A stretch of 64,000 nucleotides of DNA, taken from NCBI RefSeq assembly GCF_902506535.1, contig NZ_LR733826.1:403079-467078 (forward strand), in the 5' to 3' direction. A model generated the notes under the pieces. That model searched no databases and was not told the origin of the DNA. It saw nothing but the letters and a program-made list of their open reading frames with translations. A program made the position numbers and the translations under genes. Shown piece after piece: positions 28,652 to 37,558 of the stretch (within the stretch, counting starts at the first letter, position 1; every line of letters begins with the position of its first letter). This DNA is from Pseudomonas sp. 8Z (GTDB lineage Bacteria > Pseudomonadota > Gammaproteobacteria > Pseudomonadales > Pseudomonadaceae).

Positions 28652-28685
28652 AAGGAGCGCCCACGGGCGCTCCTTCGTTGTTTTT
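28652..28685 (+). terminator. Rho-independent terminator after the PcaC-like gene
   Basis: AAGGAGCGCCC pairs with GGGCGCTCCTT across a two-base loop region, followed by CGTTGTTTTTC. Confidence 0.85.
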
Positions 28686-28714
28686 CTACGAATAGCCTCA
28701 CAAGAGCGGACCCC

Positions 28715-29467
28715 ATGAAACGCCTGCCACTCGACGACAGCTTCAAGGTCAATCGCAACCCGGTCACCCTGCGCGAAATCGTGCTGGACAAGTTGCGCAG
28801 CGCCATCATGAACTTCCAGCTCCTGCCGGGTGATCGCCTGGTCGAGCGCGATCTCTGCGATCGCCTCGGGGTTAGCCGCACCTCGGTACGCGAGGCGTTG
28901 CGCCATCTGGAATCCGAGGGTCTGGTGGAGTTCGCCGGCGCCAAAGGGCCGCGCGTGGCCATCATCACCCTGGAAGACGCCCGCGATATCTACGAGCTGC
29001 GCTGCGTACTGGAAGGCCTGATCGTCCAACTGTTCACCCTCAACGCCAAGCCCAAGGACATTCGCGCCCTGGAAAAGGCCTTGGAGGAGAATCGCAAGAC
29101 GCTGGAGAGCGGCGACCTGCAGGCCGTACTGGAATCGGTTCAAGGCTTCTACGAGGTACTGTTCGAAGGCTCCGGCAACCAGATCGCCGCCACTCAACTG
29201 CGTCAGTTGCAGGCGCGTATCAGCTACCTGCGCGCCACCTCGGTGTCACAAACCAACCGTCGCGGCACCAGCAACCAGGAAATGGAGCGCATCGTCGAGG
29301 CGATCAAGAGCGGCGATCCGCTGGTCGCACACCAGGCCTCGGTGGATCACGTGCGGGCCGCGGCCAAGGTGGCGCTGGATTACCTCAAGTCCAAGCAGGA
29401 CGAAACCGGGGAGATACGCGACTTCGTCACCCCTATCGCCCAGCAAGAGCCGCGCATCGGACGCTGA
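28715..29467 (+). CDS. GntR-family regulator, FCD (FadR/VanR-like) subgroup
   Basis: 250 residues from ATG 28715. Residues ~18-80 are the winged HTH (LREIVLDKLRSAIMNFQLLP, then LVERDLCDRLGVSRTSVREA). Residues ~90-225 are the all-helical FCD ligand domain (DARDIYELRCVLEGLIVQLF, and late helices with DHVRAA), which in many members binds a carboxylate with metal. It is the only obvious DNA-binding regulator in the island, so I assign it the repeated ATGGTATACCAT boxes. Its own promoter lacks a box. Ligand unknown, plausibly the substrate or a pathway acid. Confidence 0.9.
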   Translation: MKRLPLDDSFKVNRNPVTLREIVLDKLRSAIMNFQLLPGDRLVERDLCDRLGVSRTSVREALRHLESEGLVEFAGAKGPRVAIITLEDARDIYELRCVLEGLIVQLFTLNAKPKDIRALEKALEENRKTLESGDLQAVLESVQGFYEVLFEGSGNQIAATQLRQLQARISYLRATSVSQTNRRGTSNQEMERIVEAIKSGDPLVAHQASVDHVRAAAKVALDYLKSKQDETGEIRDFVTPIAQQEPRIGR

Positions 29468-29471
29468 CGCC

Positions 29472-30035
29472 ATGCCCGCCCCGCGCTTCTGCCCGCAGTG
29501 CGGCTCGGGCGATCTCAGCCGCCGGCAGCCCGATGGCGACACCCATGAGCGCCTGATATGCGGCGCCTGCAGCTATATCCACTACGAGAACCCAAAGGTC
29601 ATCGCCGGCTGCATCATCGAGCGCGAGGGCCGCTACCTGCTTTGTCAGCGTGCTATCGCGCCACGTGTCGGCACATGGACGCTGCCGGCCGGCTTCATGG
29701 AAAACGGCGAGACCACCGAACAGGCCGCCCTGCGCGAAGTCTGGGAAGAAACCGGTGTACGCGCCGAAATCCTCTCGCCCTACTCCATCTTCAGCGTGCC
29801 GCGTATCAGCGAGGTGTACATCATCTTCCGCGCCTGCGCGCTGGAGATCACCGGCCAGCATGGCCCGGAAACCCTCGCCTATCGCTTTTTCGCCCCCGAG
29901 GAAATTCCCTGGGGCGAGATCTATTACCCAGCCATCCGGCAGATTCTCGAACGCTATATCGAGGAACGCCAGGCCGGTGTGTACGGCATCTACATGGGCA
30001 ACGACGACACCGGCAAAGTGCATTTCATGCGCTGA
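29472..30035 (+). CDS. Nudix hydrolase with N-terminal zinc ribbon
   Basis: 187 residues, four bases after the GntR gene. A zinc ribbon (FCPQCGSGDL, ICGACSYIHYENP) precedes the Nudix box, which reads GFMENGETTEQAALREVWEE and continues TGV. The ribbon followed by HYENPKVI resembles Nudix_N_2 proteins; the plant member AtNUDX23 cleaves FAD to FMN and AMP. With an FMN-type monooxygenase, two flavin reductases and RibB in the same island, a flavin-nucleotide role is attractive, but ADP-ribose or NADH hydrolysis is possible. Confidence 0.85.
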   Translation: MPAPRFCPQCGSGDLSRRQPDGDTHERLICGACSYIHYENPKVIAGCIIEREGRYLLCQRAIAPRVGTWTLPAGFMENGETTEQAALREVWEETGVRAEILSPYSIFSVPRISEVYIIFRACALEITGQHGPETLAYRFFAPEEIPWGEIYYPAIRQILERYIEERQAGVYGIYMGNDDTGKVHFMR

Positions 30036-30044
30036 ACGTCGTCC

Positions 30045-30068
30045 GTAGCCCGGATGCAGTCCGGGCTA
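30045..30068. terminator. Palindrome between convergent genes
   Basis: TAGCCCGGA (30046-30054) and TCCGGGCTA (30060-30068) form a 9-bp stem with a 5-base loop between the Nudix gene and the convergent DUF1330 gene. It is also a common REP-like sequence in Pseudomonas. No T run. Confidence 0.5.
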
Positions 30069-30088
30069 GATCGCAGGCTCTTGCGGCG

Positions 30089-30382
30089 CTACGCCTCAAT
30101 ACCCTCGACGATGATCACCTCTGCCTTTGCCACGCCCTGGCGGTGTAGGCAGGCCTCCTGGTATTCAGCCGAGTTGTAGCAGGCCAGTGCCTGCTCATAA
30201 GAGTCGAACTCGATCACCACGCTGCGCTGCGGTGTCGGTCGTCCTTCCATGGCCTGCGAACGGCCACCACGAGCCAGGAAACGCCCGCCATGCAGGCTGA
30301 ACGCAGCGGGCGCGCGGCGGGTGTATTCGCTGTATTGCTGCGGGTCGGTGACATCGATGTGAGCGATCCAGTAAGCCTTCAT
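30089..30382 (-). CDS. DUF1330 family protein
   Basis: 97 residues from MKAYWIAHIDVTDPQQYSEY, with GGAG just upstream; a longer in-frame extension crosses the operator and is rejected. The pattern RRAPAAFSLHGGRFLARGGR and VVIEFDSYEQALACYNSAEY is diagnostic of DUF1330, small dimeric ferredoxin-like proteins of unclear role. Its ATG is 34 bases from an operator box shared with the divergent ribB gene. Confidence 0.88.
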   Translation of the reverse strand: MKAYWIAHIDVTDPQQYSEYTRRAPAAFSLHGGRFLARGGRSQAMEGRPTPQRSVVIEFDSYEQALACYNSAEYQEACLHRQGVAKAEVIIVEGIEA

Positions 30383-30416
30383 GCTGACTCCGGTAGAGGG
30401 TGGTTTTCTAGGTATT

Positions 30417-30428
30417 ATGGTATACCAT
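30417..30428. promoter_or_regulatory. GntR-type operator box 3
   Basis: Perfect ATGGTATACCAT midway between the divergent DUF1330 (start 30382) and ribB (start 30466) genes, able to control both. Confidence 0.65.
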
Positions 30429-30465
30429 GATTTCATCATTCCAAGACAACCCCAGGTGCCGCCTC

Positions 30466-31575
30466 ATGTCATTCAACTCCATCGAAGAAATCATCGAAGA
30501 CTACCGCCAGGGCAAGATGGTGTTGCTGGTCGACGACGAGGATCGCGAGAACGAGGGCGACCTGCTACTAGCCGCAGAAAAATGCACCCCCGCCGCAATC
30601 AACTTCATGGCGCGCGAGGCGCGTGGCCTGATCTGCCTGACGCTGACCGAGGAACACTGCCAGCGTCTGGGCCTGGAGCAGATGGTGCCGGCCAATGGCA
30701 GCGCCTTCAGCACCGCGTTCACCATTTCCATCGAAGCCGCCCAGGGCGTGACCACCGGCATTTCCGCAGCCGATCGCTGCCACACGGTTTTGACTGCCGT
30801 GGCGCCGAACGCTGTGGCCGAGGATCTGGTGCAGCCTGGGCACATCTTTCCGCTGCGCGCCCGCGACGGCGGTGTACTGACCCGTGCCGGACACACCGAA
30901 GCCGGTTGCGATCTGGCCCGCCTAGCCGGACTGACGCCTGCCTCGGTGATCGTCGAGGTGATGAACGAAGACGGCAGCATGGCGCGCCGCCCGGATCTGG
31001 AAGTATTCGCCCGTCAACACGGCATCAAGATCGGCACCATCGCCGATCTCATCCACTATCGCCTGAGCAACGAACACACCGTGGTGCGTATCGGTGAACG
31101 TGAGCTGCCCACCGTGCACGGCACCTTCCGCCTGGTCACCTACGAGGATCGCATCGCCGGTGGCGTGCACATGGCCATGGTGATGGGTGATATCCGTCAC
31201 GATGAGCCGACGCTGGTACGCGTGCACGTGATAGACCCGCTACGCGATCTGGTCGGCGCCGAATACACCGGCCCGCAAAACTGGACGTTGTGGGCGGCCC
31301 TACAGAAAGTGGCGGAAACCGGGCATGGCGTGGTGGTGGTGCTGGCCAACAACGAATCGTCGCAAGCCCTGCTCGAACGCGTACCACAGTTGACCCAACC
31401 GCGCCGACCGTTCAGCCGCACGCAATCGCGTATATATTCAGAAGTGGGCACTGGCGCCCAGATCCTACAGGACCTGGGCGCTGGCAAGTTGCGCCATCTA
31501 GGCCCACCGCTCAAGTATGCGGGCTTGACTGGCTACGACCTAGAGGTCGTGGAAAGCATTGCCTTCGAAGGCTGA
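30466..31575 (+). CDS. ribB: 3,4-dihydroxy-2-butanone-4-phosphate synthase fused to a degenerate GTP cyclohydrolase II domain
   Basis: 369 residues from [16 protein letters not shown]. Residues 1-200 are a complete DHBP synthase: [47 protein letters not shown] and [16 protein letters not shown]. Residues 205-369 align with GTP cyclohydrolase II but lack its zinc cysteines: the segment after TLVRVH reads [15 protein letters not shown], with no CxxxxxxxxxxCxC. It therefore supplies only the ribulose-phosphate-derived precursor of riboflavin. An extra ribB under the island's operator suggests flavin demand by the monooxygenase system. Confidence 0.92.
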   Translation: MSFNSIEEIIEDYRQGKMVLLVDDEDRENEGDLLLAAEKCTPAAINFMAREARGLICLTLTEEHCQRLGLEQMVPANGSAFSTAFTISIEAAQGVTTGISAADRCHTVLTAVAPNAVAEDLVQPGHIFPLRARDGGVLTRAGHTEAGCDLARLAGLTPASVIVEVMNEDGSMARRPDLEVFARQHGIKIGTIADLIHYRLSNEHTVVRIGERELPTVHGTFRLVTYEDRIAGGVHMAMVMGDIRHDEPTLVRVHVIDPLRDLVGAEYTGPQNWTLWAALQKVAETGHGVVVVLANNESSQALLERVPQLTQPRRPFSRTQSRIYSEVGTGAQILQDLGAGKLRHLGPPLKYAGLTGYDLEVVESIAFEG

Positions 31576-31593
31576 CAAAGTCTTGCACAAATC

Positions 31594-31605
31594 TTGGAAT
31601 ACCAT
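31594..31605. promoter_or_regulatory. GntR-type operator box 4, degenerate
   Basis: TTGGAATACCAT, two differences from the consensus, with the right flank AAT conserved. It lies between ribB and the ABC binding-protein gene, 169 bases before the latter. Confidence 0.4.
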
Positions 31606-31773
31606 AATATGACATTCCGTAGGCCGAAGAACTGACAGACGCATCAGCACAACACCAAAAAGCTCTCTGTCACGGCCAGACTTAACACACCCCGAATGGG
31701 GTCACTGCTCCCTGAAAAGCGGGCGTGAACAATCGCCCGCTTGCGTAAAAACACAACAACGAGGGCAAGCAAG

Positions 31774-32799
31774 ATGGTGTTCAAGAAAACGATAGCGGCC
31801 ATTCTGGCCTCCACGCTCATGGGCACGGCCGCCGTCAGCGCGAACGCAGCCGAGAGTTTGAGTTTCGTCAGTTGGGGTGGCACCACTCAGGACGCACAGA
31901 AAGACGCCTGGGCCGTCCCCTTCAGCAAAGAGACTGGCGTAAAAGTGCTGCAAGACGGCCCGACCGACTACGGCAAACTGAAGGCCATGGTTGAAAGTGG
32001 CAACGTGCAGTGGGACGTGGTCGACGTCGAGGCGGATTTCGCTTTGCGTGCTGCACGCGAAGGCCTGCTCGAACCCCTGGACTTCAACGTCATCAAGCGT
32101 GATCGCCTCGACCCGCGCTTCGTTTCCGACCACGGCGTCGGCTCCTTCTTCTTCTCCTTCGTACTCGGCTACAACGAGCGCAAGCTCGGCAAAGGCAAAC
32201 CGCAAGACTGGACGGCGCTGTTCGACACCGCCACCTACCCAGGCAAGCGTGCGCTGTACAAATGGCCGAGCCCCGGCGTGCTAGAACTGGCCCTACTGGC
32301 TGACGGCGTACCCGCCGACAAACTCTACCCACTGGATCTTGACCGCGCCTTCAAGAAACTCGACACCATCAAGAAGGACATCGTCTGGTGGGGCGGTGGT
32401 GCTCAGTCGCAGCAACTGCTCGCCTCCGGCGAGGCCAGCATCGGCCAATTCTGGAACGGGCGCATCCATGCTCTGGAACAAGAAGGCGCCTCGGTGGGCG
32501 TGAGCTGGAAGCAGAACCTGGTGATGGCCGACTTCTTGGTCATCCCCAAGGGTGCGAAAAACAAGGATGCCGCCATGAAGTTCCTGGCCATGGCCAGTGG
32601 TGCAGAAGGGCAGGCTGAGTTCGCCAACCTCACGGCCTACGCACCGGTCAACCTGGACTCGGTAGCGCAGCTCGATAAAGAGTTGGCTCCCAGCCTGCCT
32701 ACCGCACATGAGGCCGATCAGGTGACTCTGGACTTCGCTTACTGGGCCGAGCATGGCAATGACATCGCCGCCCGCTGGAATGAGTGGTTGCTGAAATGA
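31774..32799 (+). CDS. ABC transporter periplasmic binding protein, PotF/PotD-like, copy 1
   Basis: 341 residues from ATG 31774 (GAGGGCAAGCAAG upstream). A Sec signal peptide ends at about SANAAES. The mature part has FVSWGGTTQDAQKDAW, VVDVEADFALRAAREGLLEP and KKDIVWWGGGAQSQQLLASG, as in binding proteins for polyamines and other organic cations (COG0687 type). Its stop overlaps the permease ATG, so it is coupled to the importer. A second binding protein at 35933 is clearly paralogous. The ligand is unproven; a cationic substrate is likely. Confidence 0.92.
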   Translation: MVFKKTIAAILASTLMGTAAVSANAAESLSFVSWGGTTQDAQKDAWAVPFSKETGVKVLQDGPTDYGKLKAMVESGNVQWDVVDVEADFALRAAREGLLEPLDFNVIKRDRLDPRFVSDHGVGSFFFSFVLGYNERKLGKGKPQDWTALFDTATYPGKRALYKWPSPGVLELALLADGVPADKLYPLDLDRAFKKLDTIKKDIVWWGGGAQSQQLLASGEASIGQFWNGRIHALEQEGASVGVSWKQNLVMADFLVIPKGAKNKDAAMKFLAMASGAEGQAEFANLTAYAPVNLDSVAQLDKELAPSLPTAHEADQVTLDFAYWAEHGNDIAARWNEWLLK

Positions 32800-33692
32800 A
32801 GATCGCCGCCGTGCCGTTGACCCAGTCACCCGCCGGCGGCTCTCCCCGCCCGGCGCGTCTGGCTCGCTGGAAGGGTTCGCTCCCGCTGTTGCCTGCTCTG
32901 CTGTTCCTCGCGCTGTGCTTTCTCGCACCACTGATCGGGCTACTGCTGCGTGGCGTGCTGGAGCCGACGCCCGGACTGGGCAACTATGCAACCCTGTTCG
33001 CCAATTCGTCTTATGCCAAGGTGTTGTTCAACACCTTCTCGGTGGCGGGGCTGGTCACGCTGATCAGCCTGCTGCTGGGCTTTCCCCTGGCCTGGGCCAT
33101 CACCCTCGCCCCGCGTGGTTGGGGCCGGTGGCTGTTAAGCATCGTCTTGCTGTCGATGTGGACCAGCCTACTGGCACGCAGCTACGCCTGGCTAGTGCTG
33201 TTGCAAGGCTCAGGGGCAATCAACTCGGCGCTGATGTGGCTTGGCCTGATCGATGAACCACTTGAGCTGGTGCACAACCTGACCGGCGTGGTGATCGGCA
33301 TGAGCTACATCATGATCCCGTTCATCGTCCTGCCGCTGCAGGCGACCATGAGCGCCATCGACCCGATGGTGTTGCAGGCCGGCTCGATCTGCGGCGCCAG
33401 CCCCTGGAGCAACTTCTTCCGCGTGTTCCTGCCACTGTGCCGACCCGGCCTGTTCTCTGGCGGCCTGATGGTATTCGTCATGTCCCTGGGCTACTACGTC
33501 ACGCCGGCGTTGCTCGGTGGTGCGCAGAACATGATGCTGCCGGAGTTCATCGTCCAGCAGGTGCAGTCCTTCCTCAACTGGGGCTTGGCCAGCGCGGCGG
33601 CAGCCCTACTGATCGCCATTACCCTGCTGCTGTTCTACGTCTACCTGAAGCTGCAGGCGGAATCGCCGGTCGCCTCCAGTAACGCGAGGTAA
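32796..33692 (+). CDS. ABC transporter permease 1 (PotH/PotB-like)
   Basis: 298 residues from ATG 32796, overlapping the binding-protein stop (ATGA). Six membrane helices are visible, beginning LLPALLFLALCFLAPLIGLL. The EAA-type loop that meets the ATPase lies near residue 205 (VLQAGSICGASPWSNFFRVF, then LPLCRPG). Pairs with permease 2 to form the channel of a type I importer. Confidence 0.93.
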   Translation: MKIAAVPLTQSPAGGSPRPARLARWKGSLPLLPALLFLALCFLAPLIGLLLRGVLEPTPGLGNYATLFANSSYAKVLFNTFSVAGLVTLISLLLGFPLAWAITLAPRGWGRWLLSIVLLSMWTSLLARSYAWLVLLQGSGAINSALMWLGLIDEPLELVHNLTGVVIGMSYIMIPFIVLPLQATMSAIDPMVLQAGSICGASPWSNFFRVFLPLCRPGLFSGGLMVFVMSLGYYVTPALLGGAQNMMLPEFIVQQVQSFLNWGLASAAAALLIAITLLLFYVYLKLQAESPVASSNAR

Positions 33693-33694
33693 AC

Positions 33695-34504
33695 ATGCTG
33701 CTCTCCCCCAATGCCATCGGCGGTCGGCTACGTGCTGGCCTATACCTGACCACCGGAGCGATCGCTGCCTTCTTGCTGCTACCGATCGTGTTCATCGTGC
33801 TGCTTTCGTTCGGCTCCTCGCAGTGGCTGGTCTTCCCGCCACCGGGCTGGACATTGAAGTGGTACGGCCAGTTCTTCGCCAACCCGGAGTGGATGGACTC
33901 GGCGCTGGCCAGCCTCAAGGTCGCCGTGCTGACTACGCTCTGCGCCGTCGCCCTGGGCCTGCCCTGTGCCTTTGCCCTCGTGCGCGGTAAATTTCCGGGC
34001 CGCGAAGCGCTATACGCGCTATTCACCCTGCCGATGATCGTGCCGCTGGTGATCATCGCCGTGGCGGTCTACGCGCTGTTCCTCAAGCTCGGCTATACCG
34101 GCACGCTGCTGGCCTTCGTGATCAGCCACGTGATCGTCGCCCTGCCCTTCACCATCATCTCGATCATCAACTCGCTGAAGCTGTTCGATCAGTCCATCGA
34201 GGACGCTGCGGTGATTTGCGGCGCCTCGCGCCTGCAAGCCATCGTTAAGGTGACCTTCCCGGCCATCCGCCCCGGCATCGTCGCCGGCGCCTTGTTCGCC
34301 TTCCTGGTGTCGTGGGACGAGGTGGTGCTGAGCGTGATGATGGCCAGCCCAGAGCTACAGACCCTGCCGGTGAAAATGTGGACCACCCTGCGCCAGGATC
34401 TGACACCGGTAATCGCAGTGGCCTCGACCCTACTCATCGGCCTGTCCATTGCCATCATGCTGATCGCCGCGCTGCTGCGCCGGCGCAGCGAAACGAACGC
34501 CTGA
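33695..34504 (+). CDS. ABC transporter permease 2 (PotI/PotC-like)
   Basis: 269 residues, six helices, starting two bases after permease 1. The coupling loop near residue 170 reads IEDAAVICGASRLQAIVKVT followed by FPAIRPG. The N-terminal segment (SSQWLVFPPPGWTLKWYGQF) is typical of PotC/PotI permeases. Confidence 0.93.
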   Translation: MLLSPNAIGGRLRAGLYLTTGAIAAFLLLPIVFIVLLSFGSSQWLVFPPPGWTLKWYGQFFANPEWMDSALASLKVAVLTTLCAVALGLPCAFALVRGKFPGREALYALFTLPMIVPLVIIAVAVYALFLKLGYTGTLLAFVISHVIVALPFTIISIINSLKLFDQSIEDAAVICGASRLQAIVKVTFPAIRPGIVAGALFAFLVSWDEVVLSVMMASPELQTLPVKMWTTLRQDLTPVIAVASTLLIGLSIAIMLIAALLRRRSETNA

Positions 34505-34522
34505 TAATCCGAGGTACATGAG

Positions 34523-35671
34523 ATGAGCGCGGTACTCAAAACGTCCGATGAACAGGTGCCCCTGGTCAGCCTGCGTAACCTGAACAAGCATTACGGCGAC
34601 TTCGCCGCCGTCGACAACATCAACCTGGATATCCGTGACGGCGAGTTCCTCACCTTCCTGGGCTCCAGCGGCTCGGGCAAGAGCACCACGCTGGCCATGC
34701 TCGCCGGCTTCGAAACGCCCAGCTCCGGGGAAATTCTGGTCAACGGCCAGTCGCTGGTGAAAGTGCCACCGCACAAGCGCGATATCGGCATGGTGTTCCA
34801 GCGCTACTCGCTGTTCCCGCACCTCGACGTGCGTGCCAACATCGCCTTCCCGCTGACCCTGCGCAAACTGAGCACAGCCGAGATCGAAAAACGCGTCGAC
34901 GCCATGCTCAAGCTGGTGCAACTCGAAGCCTTCGCCCACCGGCGTCCAGCGCAGCTCTCCGGTGGCCAGCAGCAGCGCGTGGCCATCGCTCGCGCGCTGG
35001 TCTACGAGCCGCGCATCCTGCTGATGGACGAACCACTTGGCGCACTCGACAAGAAACTGCGTGAAGACCTGCAAGACGAACTGCGCCACCTGCATCGGCG
35101 CCTGGGCATCACCATCGTCTACGTCACCCATGACCAGGAAGAAGCCATGCGCCTGTCGCAGCGTATCGCCATCTTCAGCCACGGCAAGATTGTCGGCCTG
35201 GGCACCGGCAGCGACCTCTATCAGGCACCACCGAGCGCATTCGTAGCGTCTTTCCTGGGTAACTCAAACTTCCTGCGCGCCAAGGTCGTCGACACTCAGC
35301 AGGCGATGTTCGAACAGCGCCCACTGCTAGTACCAGCGCAATCGACGCAACACCTAGGCCAGGAAGTCCTGCTGATGATCCGCCCTGAGCAGGCGCAACT
35401 GCTGACGGTCGAGCAGGCCAATGCAACACCGCTGCCACTCGGCCACAACGAGATCGATGCACGGGTCGAGGAAATAGTCTTTCTCGGTGAAAGCCTGACG
35501 TGCAGCGTGATAACCGCCGGCGGCAGCCGACTCAGCCTCAAGGCCTTGTCCATCGCTGCCACAGCCCACCAACCGGGTAGCGAAGTACGTGTGCGCTGGC
35601 AGGCGGCGCGCACCTGCATCTACTATGACTGGAACGAGAGCGATCTACTCAAGGGCGCCGGTAGTCATTGA
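34523..35671 (+). CDS. ABC transporter ATP-binding protein (PotA/PotG-like)
   Basis: 382 residues. Walker A GSSGSGKSTT near 50, Q-loop MVFQRYSLFPHL, signature LSGGQQQRVAIARAL, Walker B ILLMDEPLGALDKKLR and H-loop VYVTHDQEEAM are all intact. The C-terminal TOBE_2 regulatory domain runs from ~residue 280. Energises the two permeases upstream. Confidence 0.95.
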   Translation: MSAVLKTSDEQVPLVSLRNLNKHYGDFAAVDNINLDIRDGEFLTFLGSSGSGKSTTLAMLAGFETPSSGEILVNGQSLVKVPPHKRDIGMVFQRYSLFPHLDVRANIAFPLTLRKLSTAEIEKRVDAMLKLVQLEAFAHRRPAQLSGGQQQRVAIARALVYEPRILLMDEPLGALDKKLREDLQDELRHLHRRLGITIVYVTHDQEEAMRLSQRIAIFSHGKIVGLGTGSDLYQAPPSAFVASFLGNSNFLRAKVVDTQQAMFEQRPLLVPAQSTQHLGQEVLLMIRPEQAQLLTVEQANATPLPLGHNEIDARVEEIVFLGESLTCSVITAGGSRLSLKALSIAATAHQPGSEVRVRWQAARTCIYYDWNESDLLKGAGSH

Positions 35672-35932
35672 TGCCTAACCCTCAGCGCCGCGCTTCAGAG
35701 CGGCGCCTGGGTAAACCCTATAGCGCCGATATGCTTGAGGCTGGCGCTGCGCCATGACGATCGCACTCGCGTTTGACTTCACAGCCGGAGAGGCAGTATC
35801 TGGCAAGTGCTGCTCGGCCCATCCGACATCACGACCAGACCGCATGAACGCAATAAATATAACTGTTAGAGCAATACAGGAAGTCATGTCGAGGCATCTC
35901 TAGAATCACCCCATAACATCGGGAGGGGTCAT

Positions 35933-36949
35933 ATGAACAACAGGCTGTTAGCGGTGGCGACACTGATCGCTGTTTGCCAGTTCACGTCGGCGCAGGCCGA
36001 ACAACAAACCCTAACCTTCGTAAGCTGGGGCGGTTCGACCCAAGCCGCACAGGAGCAAGCCTGGGCTGTACCGTTCGAGCGCGAAACAGGCATTCGCATT
36101 AAGCAAGCTGGCCCTACGGATTACGACAGCTTTCGTAAGATGGTCGAGAGCGGCGACGTGACGTGGGACGTGGTCGATGTCGAAGCGGACTTCGCCTTAC
36201 GCGCCGGCCGTGAAGGCCTGCTAGAGCCGCTTGATCTAAAGCAGGTTGCCCAGCGCCAGATCGACCCACGCTTCGTCACTATCTATGGCGTCGGCTCGTT
36301 CTACTTTTCCTTCATCCTCGGCTACAACACCCAATCCCTAAGCGAAGCGCCCTCTGGCTGGGCGGCACTGTTCGACCTACAGCGCTATCCAGGTAAACGC
36401 GCTCTGTACAAATGGCCAAGCCCTGGCGTGTTGGAGATGGCCCTGCTGGCCGACGGTGTAACGACCGACAAGCTCTATCCACTGGATCTCGACCGCGCCT
36501 TCAGGAAGCTCGACACCATCAAGAAAGACATCGTTTGGTGGGGCAGTGGCGATCAATCACAGCAACTGCTGGCTTCCGGCCAAGCCAGTCTAGGCATGTT
36601 CTGGAACGGGCGGGTCAGCGCCCTGCAACGCGAAGGAGCAGCCGTGGGCATTGATTGGCAGCAGAACCTGGTCACGGGTGACTTTCTGGTCATCCCGCGA
36701 GGTACACGCAACAAGGAGGCAGCCAAACACTTCCTAGGCTATGCCACCAGCGCCGCTGCTCAAGCTGATTTCGCCATGCGCAGCGGCTATGCCCCCGTCA
36801 ACCTGGGCAGTGCCGCCCTGATCCCGGCGCAACTCGCCAAGGAACTGCCAAGTGACCACGCAGCGGGCCAGATCACCCTCAACTTCAAATACTGGAGCCG
36901 AAACGGCGCGGCCATCAGCGAGCGCTGGTACGCCTGGCAAGAGCAATAG
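35933..36949 (+). CDS. ABC transporter periplasmic binding protein, copy 2 (orphan)
   Basis: 338 residues with a signal peptide ending near FTSAQAEQ. It is highly similar to the copy at 31774 in blocks such as VVDVEADFALRAGREGLLEP, GVGSFYFSFILGYN and RALYKWPSPGVLEMALLADG. It follows the transporter by a 261-base spacer that holds a GC hairpin near 35688 (GCGCCGC/GCGGCGC) and no operator box. It probably feeds the same permease with a related ligand. Confidence 0.9.
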   Translation: MNNRLLAVATLIAVCQFTSAQAEQQTLTFVSWGGSTQAAQEQAWAVPFERETGIRIKQAGPTDYDSFRKMVESGDVTWDVVDVEADFALRAGREGLLEPLDLKQVAQRQIDPRFVTIYGVGSFYFSFILGYNTQSLSEAPSGWAALFDLQRYPGKRALYKWPSPGVLEMALLADGVTTDKLYPLDLDRAFRKLDTIKKDIVWWGSGDQSQQLLASGQASLGMFWNGRVSALQREGAAVGIDWQQNLVTGDFLVIPRGTRNKEAAKHFLGYATSAAAQADFAMRSGYAPVNLGSAALIPAQLAKELPSDHAAGQITLNFKYWSRNGAAISERWYAWQEQ

Positions 36950-36975
36950 CAGGGAGAACTTGCACGCCTTACCCA

Positions 36976-37002
36976 TTGGTATACCATATTACGGTATAAC
37001 AA
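36976..37002. promoter_or_regulatory. GntR-type operator boxes 5a and 5b
   Basis: TTGGTATACCAT (36976-36987) is one change from the consensus and is followed by the weaker ACGGTATAACAA (36991-37002). They lie 26-53 bases before flavin reductase 2. Confidence 0.55.
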
Positions 37003-37028
37003 ATGCAGTTCACTCAGAGGCCAGTGCG

Positions 37029-37514
37029 ATGATTAACCCCGATACCTACAAAAAAGTCATGGGCGCCTTCCCTTCCGGCGTTACCGTCATCACCACTCTC
37101 GACGGCGACGGCCAGGTCGCTGGCCTGACCGCCAGTGCCTTCAGCTCGCTGTCGCTGGATCCTGCCCTAGTACTGTTCTGCCCCAACTACAGCTCCGACT
37201 CCTACCCAGTGCTGATTCGTAACAAGCGCTTTGCCATTCACCTGCTCTCTGCTGGGCAGCAGCATGAAGCCTATGCCTTCGCCAAGAAAGGTAAGGACAA
37301 GGCGCAGGGTATCGAATGGACGTTGAGCGAGCTGGGCAACCCGCTTCTGGCAGGTGCCACAGCGATCATCGAGTGCGAGCTATGGCGCGAGTACGAAGGC
37401 GGTGACCATGCCATTCTGGTCGGCGCGGTGAAGAATCTGATCGTCCCCGAGCAGAGCCCTGCTCCGATGATCTACTGCCGCGGCAAGATGGGCGCGCTGG
37501 CCGCCACGGTCTGA
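37029..37514 (+). CDS. Flavin reductase, copy 2
   Basis: 161 residues from MINPDTYKKVMGAFPSG. Same length and nearly the same sequence as the enzyme at 25941: SAFSSLSLDPALVLFCPNYS, KKGKDKAQGIEWTLSELGNP, ECELWREYEGGDHAILVGAV. An upstream in-frame extension overlaps the operator and is rejected. It has its own promoter with two boxes, so it may be the reductase dedicated to the monooxygenase at 39695. Confidence 0.92.
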   Translation: MINPDTYKKVMGAFPSGVTVITTLDGDGQVAGLTASAFSSLSLDPALVLFCPNYSSDSYPVLIRNKRFAIHLLSAGQQHEAYAFAKKGKDKAQGIEWTLSELGNPLLAGATAIIECELWREYEGGDHAILVGAVKNLIVPEQSPAPMIYCRGKMGALAATV

Positions 37515-37523
37515 TGCCTCAAG

Positions 37524-37552
37524 CGGCCACCCATTGAGGTGGCCGTGTTTTC
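37524..37552 (+). terminator. Rho-independent terminator
   Basis: CGGCCACC pairs with GGTGGCCG, followed by TGTTTTCTC, between convergent flavin reductase 2 and the chemoreceptor gene. Confidence 0.8.
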
Positions 37553-37558
37553 TCGTCC

